From Arthrobacter hankyongi (GTDB lineage Bacteria; Actinomycetota; Actinomycetes; Actinomycetales; Micrococcaceae): DNA of 64,000 bases. Positions 16,471 to 25,360 of the stretch are shown piece after piece. Position numbers and translations under genes: made by a program. The stretch is from NCBI RefSeq assembly GCF_022012395.1, contig NZ_JAKLTQ010000024.1:1-64000 (forward strand), read 5' to 3'. The notes under the pieces are model-generated. The model was not told the DNA's origin. It searched no databases and worked only from the letters and a program-made list of their open reading frames with translations. Each line of letters opens with the position of its first letter. Position 1 is the stretch's first letter.

Positions 16471-17051
16471 ACGACAACATCCCCCGCCTCGGCTGCGGCC
16501 GCAGCATCGACGAGGTGTGGACCACCATCGACCAGCCGCCCAACGCCCACGAGCAAGACTGCGACCAGTGCCGGACGGCACGGGCAAGCTTGGCGCAGCT
16601 TTCGGAAGCCACCCGCACCATGCGCGGGCATGATGAGGAAGATCCTGGCCTGCAGCCGCGCAGTGCCGTCAAGGACGCCATCATGAGCTTGGCCCGCGCC
16701 GAAGTCCGGCGGGGCAACCGGATCCCCATCCACCAGGTCGAACAGGGGGTCATCGAGGTCAGCGAACAGGCCATCTCCACAGTCATCTGGTTCGGAGCCG
16801 ACGCTCTTCCGGGAGTGCGGGCCCGCCGCTGCCGCGTCCATCCCGACTACCCGGATATCGCGGACAACCCCGGGCCCCCTGCCCGCACCGCCGGTCTCAC
16901 AGTGGACCTCCGGATCGCCGTCGCCACCGGCACCTACATCCCCGAAGCCGCCCACCGGCTGCGTCAGCGGATCACCGGCATGATCACCGCACACGTCGGA
17001 CTCAACGCCGGGACCATCAACATCGTCGTGGAGGATCTCTACGATGTCTGA
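16461..17051 (+). CDS. Asp23-family protein with an N-terminal zinc anti-sigma (ZAS-like) motif
   Basis: A 196-residue protein overlapping the sigma gene by ten bases. Residues 1-45 contain C12, then H30-x3-C34-x2-C37, the ligand pattern of zinc-associated anti-sigma factors such as RsrA (Cys, His, Cys, Cys). Residues of about 80-196 carry an Asp23-like domain (NRIPIHQVEQGVIEVSEQAI, then GLTVDLRIAVATGTYIPEAA, ending in INIVVEDLYDV). There is no membrane helix. The pairing with an ECF sigma gene suggests a soluble anti-sigma factor whose sensor half is an Asp23 domain. That role is inferred; both motifs are seen. Confidence 0.75.
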   Translation: MALDDNIPRLGCGRSIDEVWTTIDQPPNAHEQDCDQCRTARASLAQLSEATRTMRGHDEEDPGLQPRSAVKDAIMSLARAEVRRGNRIPIHQVEQGVIEVSEQAISTVIWFGADALPGVRARRCRVHPDYPDIADNPGPPARTAGLTVDLRIAVATGTYIPEAAHRLRQRITGMITAHVGLNAGTINIVVEDLYDV

Positions 17052-17457
17052 GCGTCCCCTCGAAGCCCGGCTGATCAACAGCGACCTTGTGGCCGATCTG
17101 GCTGCCCGCGCCGCCCTCGATACACCCGGCGTTCTCCGGCTCGAACCGACCCTGAAGAACCTCCTCGCTCATCTGGGTGCAGGAACAGCCCACATCCTCG
17201 ACAGAACCCGTACCGACTCCACCCCCACCCGGCGGGACGGAGTCTTCGCCACCGTCCACGACGGCGTCGCCGACATCCACCTCGACATCGCCACCGACAT
17301 CGCCTACACAGCCCTGACAGTCGCCCAGGCCGTGCGAGTCCAGATCGCCCGGGCAGTCAGCCACACCGGCCTGACCCCGGGACGCATCGACATCGCGATC
17401 CTGGCCATAGAACACCCGCCCGCCGCCACAGAAGCCAGCCGCCCCAAGCCCGTCTGA
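17044..17457 (+). CDS. Asp23/Gls24-like small protein
   Basis: A 137-residue protein starting eight bases before the end of the previous gene, so coupled to it. It shows the Asp23-like pattern (NSDLVADLAARAALDTPGVL, VADIHLDIATDIAYTALTVA and IDIAILAIEHPP) with a Pro/Ala-rich tail. It is the third gene of the plus-strand sigma operon. Function is inferred to be part of the same envelope-stress assembly. The sequence is more divergent than the two minus-strand Asp23 genes. Confidence 0.7.
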   Translation: MSERPLEARLINSDLVADLAARAALDTPGVLRLEPTLKNLLAHLGAGTAHILDRTRTDSTPTRRDGVFATVHDGVADIHLDIATDIAYTALTVAQAVRVQIARAVSHTGLTPGRIDIAILAIEHPPAATEASRPKPV

Positions 17458-17605
17458 TCAGGGAAACCGACCGCCTTTTCGGGTCTCCAGAACCGTCACA
17501 GACGCATCCGACGTCAGCCGTCATTACGGTGGATGTGCGCAGGTCCGCACCACGGCTCTGCACCCCTAATCCGCTGGAACCCACCGCGGCCCGCTGCCAC
17601 CGGCA

Positions 17606-17772
17606 GGGCTCTTCGACTACCGTCTCATCGGCACCCTCAACGATCCGGACGCCCGCGAAGCCTTTACCGTCCCGGCCAGGCAGGTCGGCCCGGGTTACAG
17701 CCCCGAGGCCCTGGAGGAAATGGTCAGGGTTTCCGGCCGCTACCCCTACTTCATCCAGGAGTTCTCCGGCGC
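17606..17772 (+). pseudogene. remnant of an AAA-type ATP-binding protein
   Basis: About 55 codons read GLFDYRLIGTLNDPDAREAF, then SPEALEEMVRVSGRYPYFIQEFSG. This is the segment following the ATPase core in a common actinobacterial AAA protein family (FDYR-I-G-L ... GYPYFIQE). There is no Walker A/B region upstream and no continuation downstream. The similarity ends abruptly where the minus-strand HicB-like frame begins. It is a fragment left by deletion or recombination. Confidence 0.55.
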
Positions 17773-17937
17773 AACCAGGAAACGGTCCGGCAGGCCGCCG
17801 GTCAGCCGCTCATACTCCTCTGCAACCGCATCGACAATCCCGTTGATCCGCTGTGCCCGTGTGGTCAGACCCGGAACTTCCGGTACATCCACAACCCATG
17901 AGTCGCCGGATCTGTGGGGGAAGGCCGTCAGCTCCAT
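17746..17937 (-). pseudogene. HicB-like antitoxin fragment
   Basis: The minus-strand frame from the ATG at 17937 reads MELTAFPHRSGDSWVVDVPE, followed by VPGLTTRAQRINGIVDAVAE, a HicB-like partial RNase H fold as found in type II antitoxins. After about 55 residues it runs into the antisense of the ATPase remnant and stops at the TGA/TAG near 17746. The C-terminal DNA-binding part expected of HicB is missing, and no HicA toxin is adjacent. It is probably truncated, though a short functional stand-alone domain is possible. Confidence 0.45.
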
Positions 17938-18021
17938 GCAGGCATTATGAGTGCACGAAAGCGCGGTGGCCAAGTAGCAGCCGTCGGTCTTCACGCGCCG
18001 AACACCTCGGCTCCTTTGGGA

Positions 18022-18059
18022 TGACGAGTTGGTTGTCACGCGTGCCAACCAACTCGTCA
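18022..18059. repeat. hairpin repeat A: 13-bp perfect inverted repeat with a CACGCGTG loop
   Basis: TGACGAGTTGGTT and AACCAACTCGTCA are perfect inverted arms of 13 bases around a 12-base loop that contains the palindrome CACGCGTG. The tag CCTGCATCTCA follows at 18067-18077. The same tag follows hairpin B, so both look like members of one dispersed intergenic repeat family rather than simple terminators. No T-run is present on either side. Confidence 0.75.
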
Positions 18060-18180
18060 CTCCTCACCTGCATCTCACGCCAGTCGGTCTTTACCAACAC
18101 CGCAGTCGCCCCATTTCGCCAACTGTGCGGCGAACCGCCCACGAACTCCAGGCCTCGCAGTGTTCCTAGGAACTGGTACC

Positions 18181-18240
18181 GCCTAGTTGGAAGAACTTCC
18201 AACTACCCGTACCGTTTCTTCCAACTAGGCCTGCATCTCA
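18181..18240. repeat. hairpin repeat B: 15-bp perfect inverted repeat plus shared tag
   Basis: GCCTAGTTGGAAGAA (18181-18195) and TTCTTCCAACTAGGC (18216-18230) are perfect inverted arms. A nested alternative hairpin, GTTGGAAG-AA-CTTCCAAC, overlaps the left arm, so two folds compete. The tag CCTGCATCTCA (18230-18240) overlaps the right arm by one base. A third palindrome, TTCCTAGGAA, sits at 18163-18172. The element ends just seven bases from the nrdF stop codon, so it may affect nrd mRNA stability. Confidence 0.75.
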
Positions 18241-18246
18241 CATGAC

Positions 18247-19260
<1,014 letters not shown>

Positions 19261-19266
19261 TCAGGG

Positions 19267-19303
19267 GTGCGACGACGGCGGCAGGCTGCCGCCGTCGTCG
19301 CAC
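19267..19303. other. 18-bp perfect stem hairpin in the nrdE-nrdF intergenic gap
   Basis: GTGCGACGACGGCGGCAG and its exact reverse complement are separated by a single G. Transcribed from the nrd strand the hairpin lacks a trailing T-run; on the plus strand it is followed by TTTT. Its position inside an operon, between nrdE (stop at 19323) and nrdF (start at 19221), points to RNA processing, differential stability or partial attenuation rather than full termination. Confidence 0.7.
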
Positions 19304-19322
19304 TTTTAGTTGCTTGCAGAAA

Positions 19323-21500
19323 CTAAAGCATGCAGCTGACGCAGCCTTCCACCTCGGTCCCCTCGAGGGCGAGTTGGCGCAGGCGGATGTAGTAGATGGT
19401 CTTGATGCCCTTCTTCCACGCGTAGATCTGCGCCTTGTTGATGTCCCGGGTGGTGGCGGTGTCCTTGAAGAACAGCGTCAGGGACAGGCCCTGGTCCACG
19501 TGCTGGGTGGCCGCGGCGTAGGTGTCGATGACCTTCTCGTAGCCGATCTCGTACGCGTCCTGGTAGTACTCCAGGTTGTCGTTGGTCAGGTACGGCGCCG
19601 GGTAGTAGACGCGGCCAATCTTGCCTTCCTTGCGGATCTCGATCTTCGAGGCCACCGGGTGGATGGAGGAGGTCGAGTTGTTGATGTAGGAGATCGAGCC
19701 GGTGGGCGGGACGGCCTGCAGGTTCTGGTTGTAGATGCCGTGCTCCATGACGGAGTCCTTCAGGGCGGCCCAGTCCTCCCGGGTGGGGACGTGGACGTCC
19801 TGGAAGAGCTCCTTGACCTTCTCGGTCTGCGGCAGCCAGTCCTCGTCCGTGTACTTGTCGAAGAACTCGCCGGTGGCGTACTTGGAGTCCTCGAAGCCGC
19901 CGAACTTCTCCCCCGTCTCCTTCGCGATCGCGTTGGAGGCACGCAGGCAGTGGTACAGCACGGTGGCGAAGTAGATGTTGGTGAAGTCCAGGCCTTCTTC
20001 GGAGCCGTAGTGGACCCGCTCGCGGGCCAGGTAGCCGTGCAGGTTCATCTGGCCCAGGCCGATGGCGTGGGACTGGGCATTGCCGGCAGCGATGGAGGGC
20101 ACCGAGTTGATGTGGGACATGTCCGAGACCGCGCTCAGTGCCCGAATGGCCGTCTCGATGGAGGCGCCGAAGTCCGGCGAGTCCATGGTCTTGGCGATGT
20201 TCATCGAGCCGAGGTTGCAGGAGATGTCCTTGCCGACGACGTCGTAGCTCAGGTCTTCGGCGTACTCCGACGGGGTGGAGACCTGCAGGATCTCCGAGCA
20301 GAGGTTGCTCATGGTGATCTTGCCGGCGATCGGGTTGGCCCGGTTCACCGTGTCCTCGAACATGATGTACGGGTAGCCGGACTCGAACTGGATCTCGGCC
20401 AGGGTCTGGAAGAACTCGCGGGCGTTGATCTTGGTCTTCTTGATCCGCGCGTCGTCCACCATCTCGTAGTACTTCTCGGTGACGGAGACGTCGGAGAAGG
20501 GCACGCCGTAGACGCGCTCGACGTCGTACGGGGAGAACAGGTACATGTCCTCATTGCGCTTGGCCAGCTCGAAGGTGATGTCCGGGACCACCACGCCCAG
20601 CGAGAGGGTCTTGATCCGGATCTTCTCATCCGCGTTCTCGCGCTTGGTGTCCAGGAAGCGGTAGATGTCCGGGTGGTGCGCGTGCAGGTAGACGGCGCCG
20701 GCGCCCTGGCGGGCCCCGAGCTGGTTGGCGTAGGAGAAAGAGTCCTCGAGCAGCTTCATCACGGGGATGACGCCGGAGGACTGGTTCTCGATCTGCTTGA
20801 TCGGGGCGCCGTGCTCGCGGATGTTCGTCAGGGACAGGGCCACGCCGCCGCCGCGCTTGGACAGCTGCAGGGCCGAGTTGATGCCGCGGGCGATGGACTC
20901 CATGTTGTCCTCGATGCGCAGCAGGAAGCAGGAAACGAGCTCGCCGCGCTGCTTCTTGCCGGCGTTCAGGAACGTGGGCGTGGCCGGCTGGAAGCGTCCC
21001 TCGATGACCTCGTCCACCAGGCGGGTGGCCAGCTCCTCGTTGCCGCGGGCCAGGTGCAGGGCCACCATGCAGACACGGTCTTCGTAGCGCTCCAGGTAGC
21101 GCTTGCCGTCGAAGGTCTTGAGCGTGTACGACGTGTAGAACTTGAACGCGCCGAGGAAGGTCTCGAAGCGGAACTTCTTCTTGTACGCGCGCTTGAACAG
21201 GTCACGGATGAAGTTCATCGTGTACTGGTCCAGCGTCTCGCGCTCGTAGTAGTCGTGCTTGACCAGGTATTCCAGCTTCTCGTCCAGGTCATGGAAGAAG
21301 ACCGTGTTGTTGTTCACGTGCTCCAGGAAGTACTGGCGCGCTGCCCAGCGGTCCGCCTCGAACTGGATCTTCCCGTCCGGCCCGTAGAGGTTCAGCATCG
21401 CGTTGAGCTCGTGGTAGCCGAGCCCCTTGTAGGCGGCCGGCAGCTCCTTGGCGTTGTCTGCGGCCTTCGCTACTGCGCCGTCTGCGACTGTCGTGTCCAA
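19323..21500 (-). CDS. nrdE: class Ib ribonucleotide reductase, alpha (catalytic) subunit
   Basis: A subunit of about 725 residues that reduces ribonucleoside diphosphates. Visible features: the N-terminal [21 protein letters not shown], active-site segments SNLCSEI and [10 protein letters not shown], an [20 protein letters not shown] region, and the C-terminal redox pair in EGCVSCML that is re-reduced by NrdH. The frame is open further upstream into nrdI. A TTG at 21500 with GGAAG nearby is the best start I can find, overlapping nrdI by 31 bases. The exact start remains uncertain by a few codons. Confidence 0.95.
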   Translation of the reverse strand: MDTTVADGAVAKAADNAKELPAAYKGLGYHELNAMLNLYGPDGKIQFEADRWAARQYFLEHVNNNTVFFHDLDEKLEYLVKHDYYERETLDQYTMNFIRDLFKRAYKKKFRFETFLGAFKFYTSYTLKTFDGKRYLERYEDRVCMVALHLARGNEELATRLVDEVIEGRFQPATPTFLNAGKKQRGELVSCFLLRIEDNMESIARGINSALQLSKRGGGVALSLTNIREHGAPIKQIENQSSGVIPVMKLLEDSFSYANQLGARQGAGAVYLHAHHPDIYRFLDTKRENADEKIRIKTLSLGVVVPDITFELAKRNEDMYLFSPYDVERVYGVPFSDVSVTEKYYEMVDDARIKKTKINAREFFQTLAEIQFESGYPYIMFEDTVNRANPIAGKITMSNLCSEILQVSTPSEYAEDLSYDVVGKDISCNLGSMNIAKTMDSPDFGASIETAIRALSAVSDMSHINSVPSIAAGNAQSHAIGLGQMNLHGYLARERVHYGSEEGLDFTNIYFATVLYHCLRASNAIAKETGEKFGGFEDSKYATGEFFDKYTDEDWLPQTEKVKELFQDVHVPTREDWAALKDSVMEHGIYNQNLQAVPPTGSISYINNSTSSIHPVASKIEIRKEGKIGRVYYPAPYLTNDNLEYYQDAYEIGYEKVIDTYAAATQHVDQGLSLTLFFKDTATTRDINKAQIYAWKKGIKTIYYIRLRQLALEGTEVEGCVSCML

Positions 21501-21955
21501 AAGTCTTCCAAGCCCTTCTTCACGCGGTCGACGTCGTCCGACGTCCCCATAAGTTCGAATCGATAGAGTGCAGGCACATGGCATTTGGCCGCGATCTTGT
21601 CCGCGGCCAGGCAGTACGTTGTGCCGAAGTTCGTATTGCCTGCCCCGATGACTCCGCGCAGCAGGGACCGGTTCCGTTCCTGGTTGAGAAACTTGATCAC
21701 CTGCGGCGGAATCGAATTCCTGCCCGACTCCCCGCCGTAGGTGGGGAGGACCAGGACGAAAGGCCTGCGGGCGTAAATCGTTTCATCATTGGTATGAAGC
21801 GGGATGCGCGCGGCTTCCAGCCCCAGTTTTTCAACAAAGCGGTGGGTGTTCTCCGAGGCCGAGGAGAAATAAATCAGCTGGGCGTCGGTACTTGACCCCG
21901 GCGCCGCTCCACGGCCGTGCCCGACGGCGCCGTCGGCCATCTGGACAGCGGTCAT
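21470..21955 (-). CDS. nrdI: NrdI flavodoxin-like activator of class Ib ribonucleotide reductase
   Basis: A 161-residue FMN protein that supplies superoxide for assembling the Mn2-tyrosyl radical in NrdF. The family motifs [16 protein letters not shown] (phosphate loop), PTYGGES and [10 protein letters not shown] are present. The N-terminus carries about 25 extra residues before the first strand, which is long for the family. GGAGGA precedes the ATG. It overlaps nrdE downstream and follows nrdH by 29 bases. Confidence 0.95.
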   Translation of the reverse strand: MTAVQMADGAVGHGRGAAPGSSTDAQLIYFSSASENTHRFVEKLGLEAARIPLHTNDETIYARRPFVLVLPTYGGESGRNSIPPQVIKFLNQERNRSLLRGVIGAGNTNFGTTYCLAADKIAAKCHVPALYRFELMGTSDDVDRVKKGLEDFWTRQSQTAQ

Positions 21956-21984
21956 GGAGGATTCCTCCGTAGCTTCCGGGAGCC

Positions 21985-22227
21985 TCAGGCCACCGAAGCG
22001 GCAGCCTGGGCGAGTTCTTCGATCTTGTCGGGGCGGAAGCCGGACCAGTGGTCCTGCTCGGTCACGACAACGGGTGCCTGCATGTAGCCGAGGGCGCGCA
22101 CGCGCTCAAGGGCGGCCGGGTCCTGGGACAGGTCAACGCTGTGGTACTCGATGCCCTTCTTGTCAAGAGCGCGGTAGGTGGCGTTGCACTGAACGCAGGA
22201 CGGCTTGGTGTAAACCGTGACAGTCAT
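21985..22227 (-). CDS. nrdH: NrdH glutaredoxin-like electron donor
   Basis: An 80-residue redoxin with the CVQC active site (residues 11-14, in [14 protein letters not shown]) and the [10 protein letters not shown]-terminus. It reduces NrdE using thioredoxin reductase. It is the first gene of nrdHIEF. AAGGGGAAGAGGG-like purine-rich sequence precedes the ATG. Candidate NrdR boxes lie about 100-155 bases upstream. Confidence 0.96.
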   Translation of the reverse strand: MTVTVYTKPSCVQCNATYRALDKKGIEYHSVDLSQDPAALERVRALGYMQAPVVVTEQDHWSGFRPDKIEELAQAAASVA

Positions 22228-22581
22228 GATCCCTCTTCCCCTTGGGAAACTATGCGAATGTCTGAAATATTCCGAGGGGCTCCGCGGTGTTTCCGCGGAA
22301 CCGGCAGACCGCGCCCCTCCAGCTGGTTCAATACTACATCTAGTGCAGGCGACCGTCCGGGACCCCTAGATGATGTATTACAAGTATGTCATTTATCACC
22401 CCTCCAGTCCACAGGCACTGGGGATAATCTTGGCCCGGAAACCGGCGGAAATCCGCGGCTTTCACCAGGCCGTCCACACCCTGTGGACGGCCTTCTCCCC
22501 AGTTGAAAAGGGGGCGTGTCGCCGATCCCTCGGCGTGTCGCTGCCACCGGCGGTTTGACGTCCTTCTGGTTCAATGAGCAC
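22228..22581. other. intergenic region between nrdH and the LysR regulator
   Basis: This 354-base divergent region holds the nrd promoter with the NrdR-like boxes. A direct run of GTCCACACCCTGTGGACGG (near 22470-22490) is itself a short inverted repeat (GTCCACA-CCC-TGTGGAC) and could be an operator for the LysR gene. No further coding sequence is supported. Confidence 0.4.
22329..22381. promoter_or_regulatory. candidate NrdR box pair upstream of nrdHIEF
   Basis: AATACTACATCTAGTG at about 22330-22345 and, in inverse orientation, TAATACATCATCTAGG (reverse complement of 22366-22381) resemble each other and the AT-rich palindromic NrdR box of other bacteria. Their spacing, about three to four helical turns centre to centre, fits paired boxes. 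The site lies between nrdH and the divergent LysR gene. Confidence 0.5.
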
Positions 22582-23505
22582 ATGGTCAATCCGGTCCACC
22601 TGCGGACCCTGCTGGAGGTCACCCGCAGGGGTTCCTTCGCCGCCGCCGCCCTGCAGCTGGGCTATACCGCCTCGGCGGTCTCGCAGCAGATGTCCGCGCT
22701 CGAGCGCGCGGCCGGGGTGAAGCTCTTCGAGCGCTCGGCCCGCAGCGTGCAGCCCACCGAGGCCGCCGTCGTGATGTCCCGCCACGCGGCCAAGGTCCTC
22801 ACCGACATCGACGCACTGCTGGCCGCCACCTCCAGCACCTACGAAAGCACCCACGAGGAACTGCGGGTGGGGATCTTTCCCAGCCTGGCCACCTATGCGC
22901 TCCCCCGGCTGCTGCGGACCCCGGCCTGGCGCGACCTGGGGCTGAACCTGAAAGTCTTCGTGGCCGAGCCGGCCCAAACGATCCACGGCCTGCGCACCGG
23001 CGGCGAACTGGACATCGCCCTGGTGTACCAGGTGGGCCAGGGTGGCCTGGCGTGGCCGCACACGGTGAGCCGGCAGTGGATCGGCGATGACAACTTCCGT
23101 GTGGTGCTGCCCCAGTCCTGGGGCATCCGCTCCGGCTCGGAGGTGTCGGCGTCGCAGCTGGCGGAGATGCCCTGGATCATGCACCATCCCGGAACCGCGG
23201 ACGCGACGGTGATCGAGCGGCTGTTCGCCAGCTGCAGCCTGCATCCGCGGGTGGCGGCCTACTGCGATGACTTCAATGCCAGCCTGGAACTGGCCGCGGC
23301 CGGCGTCGGCGCGGCGCTGGTGCCCGAACTGGCCCTGCAGCGCGGAACCTCCGGCGTCGTGGTGCTGGATGTGCCCGAGATCCGGCTGGCACGCAGCATC
23401 TTCGCCCTGCTCCTGAACGAAAAGCAGAACGTCCAGGTGGACCTCTTTATGGACCAGCTCTCCGGGATCCTGCGCGGGCTGAGCATCGCGCCGAAGCACC
23501 AGTAG
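22582..23505 (+). CDS. LysR-family transcriptional regulator
   Basis: A protein of about 307 residues. The N-terminal winged helix-turn-helix (HLRTLLEVTRRGSFAAAALQ, LGYTASAVSQQMSALERAAG, VKLFERSARSVQPTEAA) is followed by a periplasmic-binding-like effector domain of about 210 residues. The ATG at 22582 is preferred over the in-frame codon at 22516, because LysR proteins begin right at this helix. It is followed 43 bases later by the first SulP gene in the same direction, so it may control the transporters. The effector is unknown. Confidence 0.92.
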   Translation: MVNPVHLRTLLEVTRRGSFAAAALQLGYTASAVSQQMSALERAAGVKLFERSARSVQPTEAAVVMSRHAAKVLTDIDALLAATSSTYESTHEELRVGIFPSLATYALPRLLRTPAWRDLGLNLKVFVAEPAQTIHGLRTGGELDIALVYQVGQGGLAWPHTVSRQWIGDDNFRVVLPQSWGIRSGSEVSASQLAEMPWIMHHPGTADATVIERLFASCSLHPRVAAYCDDFNASLELAAAGVGAALVPELALQRGTSGVVVLDVPEIRLARSIFALLLNEKQNVQVDLFMDQLSGILRGLSIAPKHQ

Positions 23506-23548
23506 GCCGCCCGTTCCCTAGCCCGGCCCCGGTCCCTATACTCCATCT

Positions 23549-25285
23549 ATGGGCCATGCCCGCCGGACGCGGAACGCGACTCCCACCAGGCAGCACCCCT
23601 GGGTCGATAGCTATGTTCCCGGGATCAATGCCGCCCGGAACTACCGCCGCGGCGACCTGAGGCCCGACCTGGTGGCCGGCCTCACGCTCTTCACCCTGTT
23701 GATACCGGCAGGCATGGCCTACGCGGAACTGGCCGGGCTGCCCCCGGTGACCGGGCTCTACGCCACCATCCTGCCGCTGCTGGCCTACGCGCTGTTCGGC
23801 CCGTCGAAGGTACTCGTCCTGGGTCCCGATTCCTCGCTCGGGCCCATGATCGCCGCGGCCATCCTGCCGCTGGCCCTCGGCAACACCGACAGGGCCGTGG
23901 CCCTGGCCGGGCTGCTGGCCATCATCGTGGGGCTGCTGATGGTCCTGGGCCGCTTCCTGAACCTTGGCTTCGTCACCGACCTGCTGTCCAAACCCATCCG
24001 GCTCGGCTACCTCAACGGGATCGCGCTGGTGGTTTTCGCCGGCCAGCTGCCCAAGCTGCTGGGCATCTCGGTCCCCGGCGAAACCATCTGGGCGGAACTG
24101 ACCGGCAGCGCCGCCGCGCTCATCTCCGGCGCCTTCAATCCGGTGGCCCTGTTGATGGGACTGGGATGCCTGGTGCTGATCAAACTCCCGTCCTGGCTGC
24201 ACTTGAGGATCCCCGGCACCATGCTGGCCGTGGTGGCTGCCGTGGCGGTCACCTTTATCTTCGGCCTGACCGACAAGCTGCCCATGGTCGGCGCCCTCCC
24301 GCCGGGTCTGCCCGCGCCCGCATTATCCGGGTTGGCCTGGCCCGATGTCGCGGCGCTGGCCGGCCCGGCCGCCGGCATCGCGCTGATCGCCTTCGCGGAC
24401 ACCGGCGTGCTGTCCCGGACGATCGCAGCACGGCGGGGCGAATCGGTCAGCGGCAACGCGGAACTGGGTGCCCTGGGCGTCGCCAACGTGGCCTCCGGGC
24501 TGTTCGGCGGCTTCCCGGTGTCCTCCAGTACTTCCCGTACCCCGGTGGCGATCCAGGCCGGGTCGCGGACCCAGTTGACCGGCGTCGTCGCCGCGACGCT
24601 GCTGGTCGCCTTCATGCTGTTGGCTCCCGGCGTCACTGCTTACCTGCCGGTCACCACGCTGGCCGCCGTCATCATTGTTGCGGCGGGGTCCATGGTCGAC
24701 ATCGCCGGCCTGCGCCTGATGTGGCGGGCGAGCAGGACCGAGACCGTGCTGATGTTTTCCGCTTTCCTGGGCGTCGCCGTGGTGGGCGTGCTGCAGGGCA
24801 TCCTCGTGGCCATCGCGCTGTCCCTGCTGGCCTTCGTGCAGCGCGCTTGGAACCCCTACCGAACCGAACTGGTCCGGGTCCCGGGCATGCCCGGCTACCA
24901 TGATGTGGACCGCCACCCGGATGGCACGCGCATCTCCGGATTGATCATCGCCCGCTTCGACGCGCCGCTGTTCTTCGCCAACGGCGCCGTTTTCGCCGCC
25001 CACATCCGTGAACTGGTGGATCAGGCTCCCGGACCCGTACACCGCGTGGTGGTGGCAGCCGAAGCGATTACCGGAATCGATACCACCGCCTTGGATGACC
25101 TGGTGGAGCTGGACAAGTACCTGGAGCAGCATGGCATCGACCTGGTGTTCGCCGAAATGAAGGGGCCGGTCAAGGACCGTCTGGCGCGGCTGAGTGTGGG
25201 CGCCCGGTTCGGACCGGAAAATTTCTTCCCCACCATCGAGAGCGCCCTCCGCTCCGTGGGCGGCAACGGATCCGGGACCGGCTGA
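23549..25285 (+). CDS. SulP-family anion transporter with STAS domain (copy 1)
   Basis: A 578-residue membrane protein. An N-terminal cytosolic stretch precedes about 12-14 transmembrane helices with the SulP signature LIPAGMAYAELAGLPPVTGL and the LGPDSSLGPMI segment. A C-terminal cytosolic STAS domain follows (ARFDAPLFFANGAVF, then AITGIDTTALDDLVELDKY). SulP proteins move sulfate, bicarbonate or other anions. The TGIDTTALDDL helix is the usual STAS regulatory loop. The closely related copy 2 follows 75 bases later. Confidence 0.93.
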   Translation: MGHARRTRNATPTRQHPWVDSYVPGINAARNYRRGDLRPDLVAGLTLFTLLIPAGMAYAELAGLPPVTGLYATILPLLAYALFGPSKVLVLGPDSSLGPMIAAAILPLALGNTDRAVALAGLLAIIVGLLMVLGRFLNLGFVTDLLSKPIRLGYLNGIALVVFAGQLPKLLGISVPGETIWAELTGSAAALISGAFNPVALLMGLGCLVLIKLPSWLHLRIPGTMLAVVAAVAVTFIFGLTDKLPMVGALPPGLPAPALSGLAWPDVAALAGPAAGIALIAFADTGVLSRTIAARRGESVSGNAELGALGVANVASGLFGGFPVSSSTSRTPVAIQAGSRTQLTGVVAATLLVAFMLLAPGVTAYLPVTTLAAVIIVAAGSMVDIAGLRLMWRASRTETVLMFSAFLGVAVVGVLQGILVAIALSLLAFVQRAWNPYRTELVRVPGMPGYHDVDRHPDGTRISGLIIARFDAPLFFANGAVFAAHIRELVDQAPGPVHRVVVAAEAITGIDTTALDDLVELDKYLEQHGIDLVFAEMKGPVKDRLARLSVGARFGPENFFPTIESALRSVGGNGSGTG

Positions 25286-25360
25286 CGGGACCGGCTGAAT
25301 GGGTTCCGGGCCCGGTCAGGTGGTTTCCTGCACGGCGGCAAGGAGAAAGACGAGAGGTCC

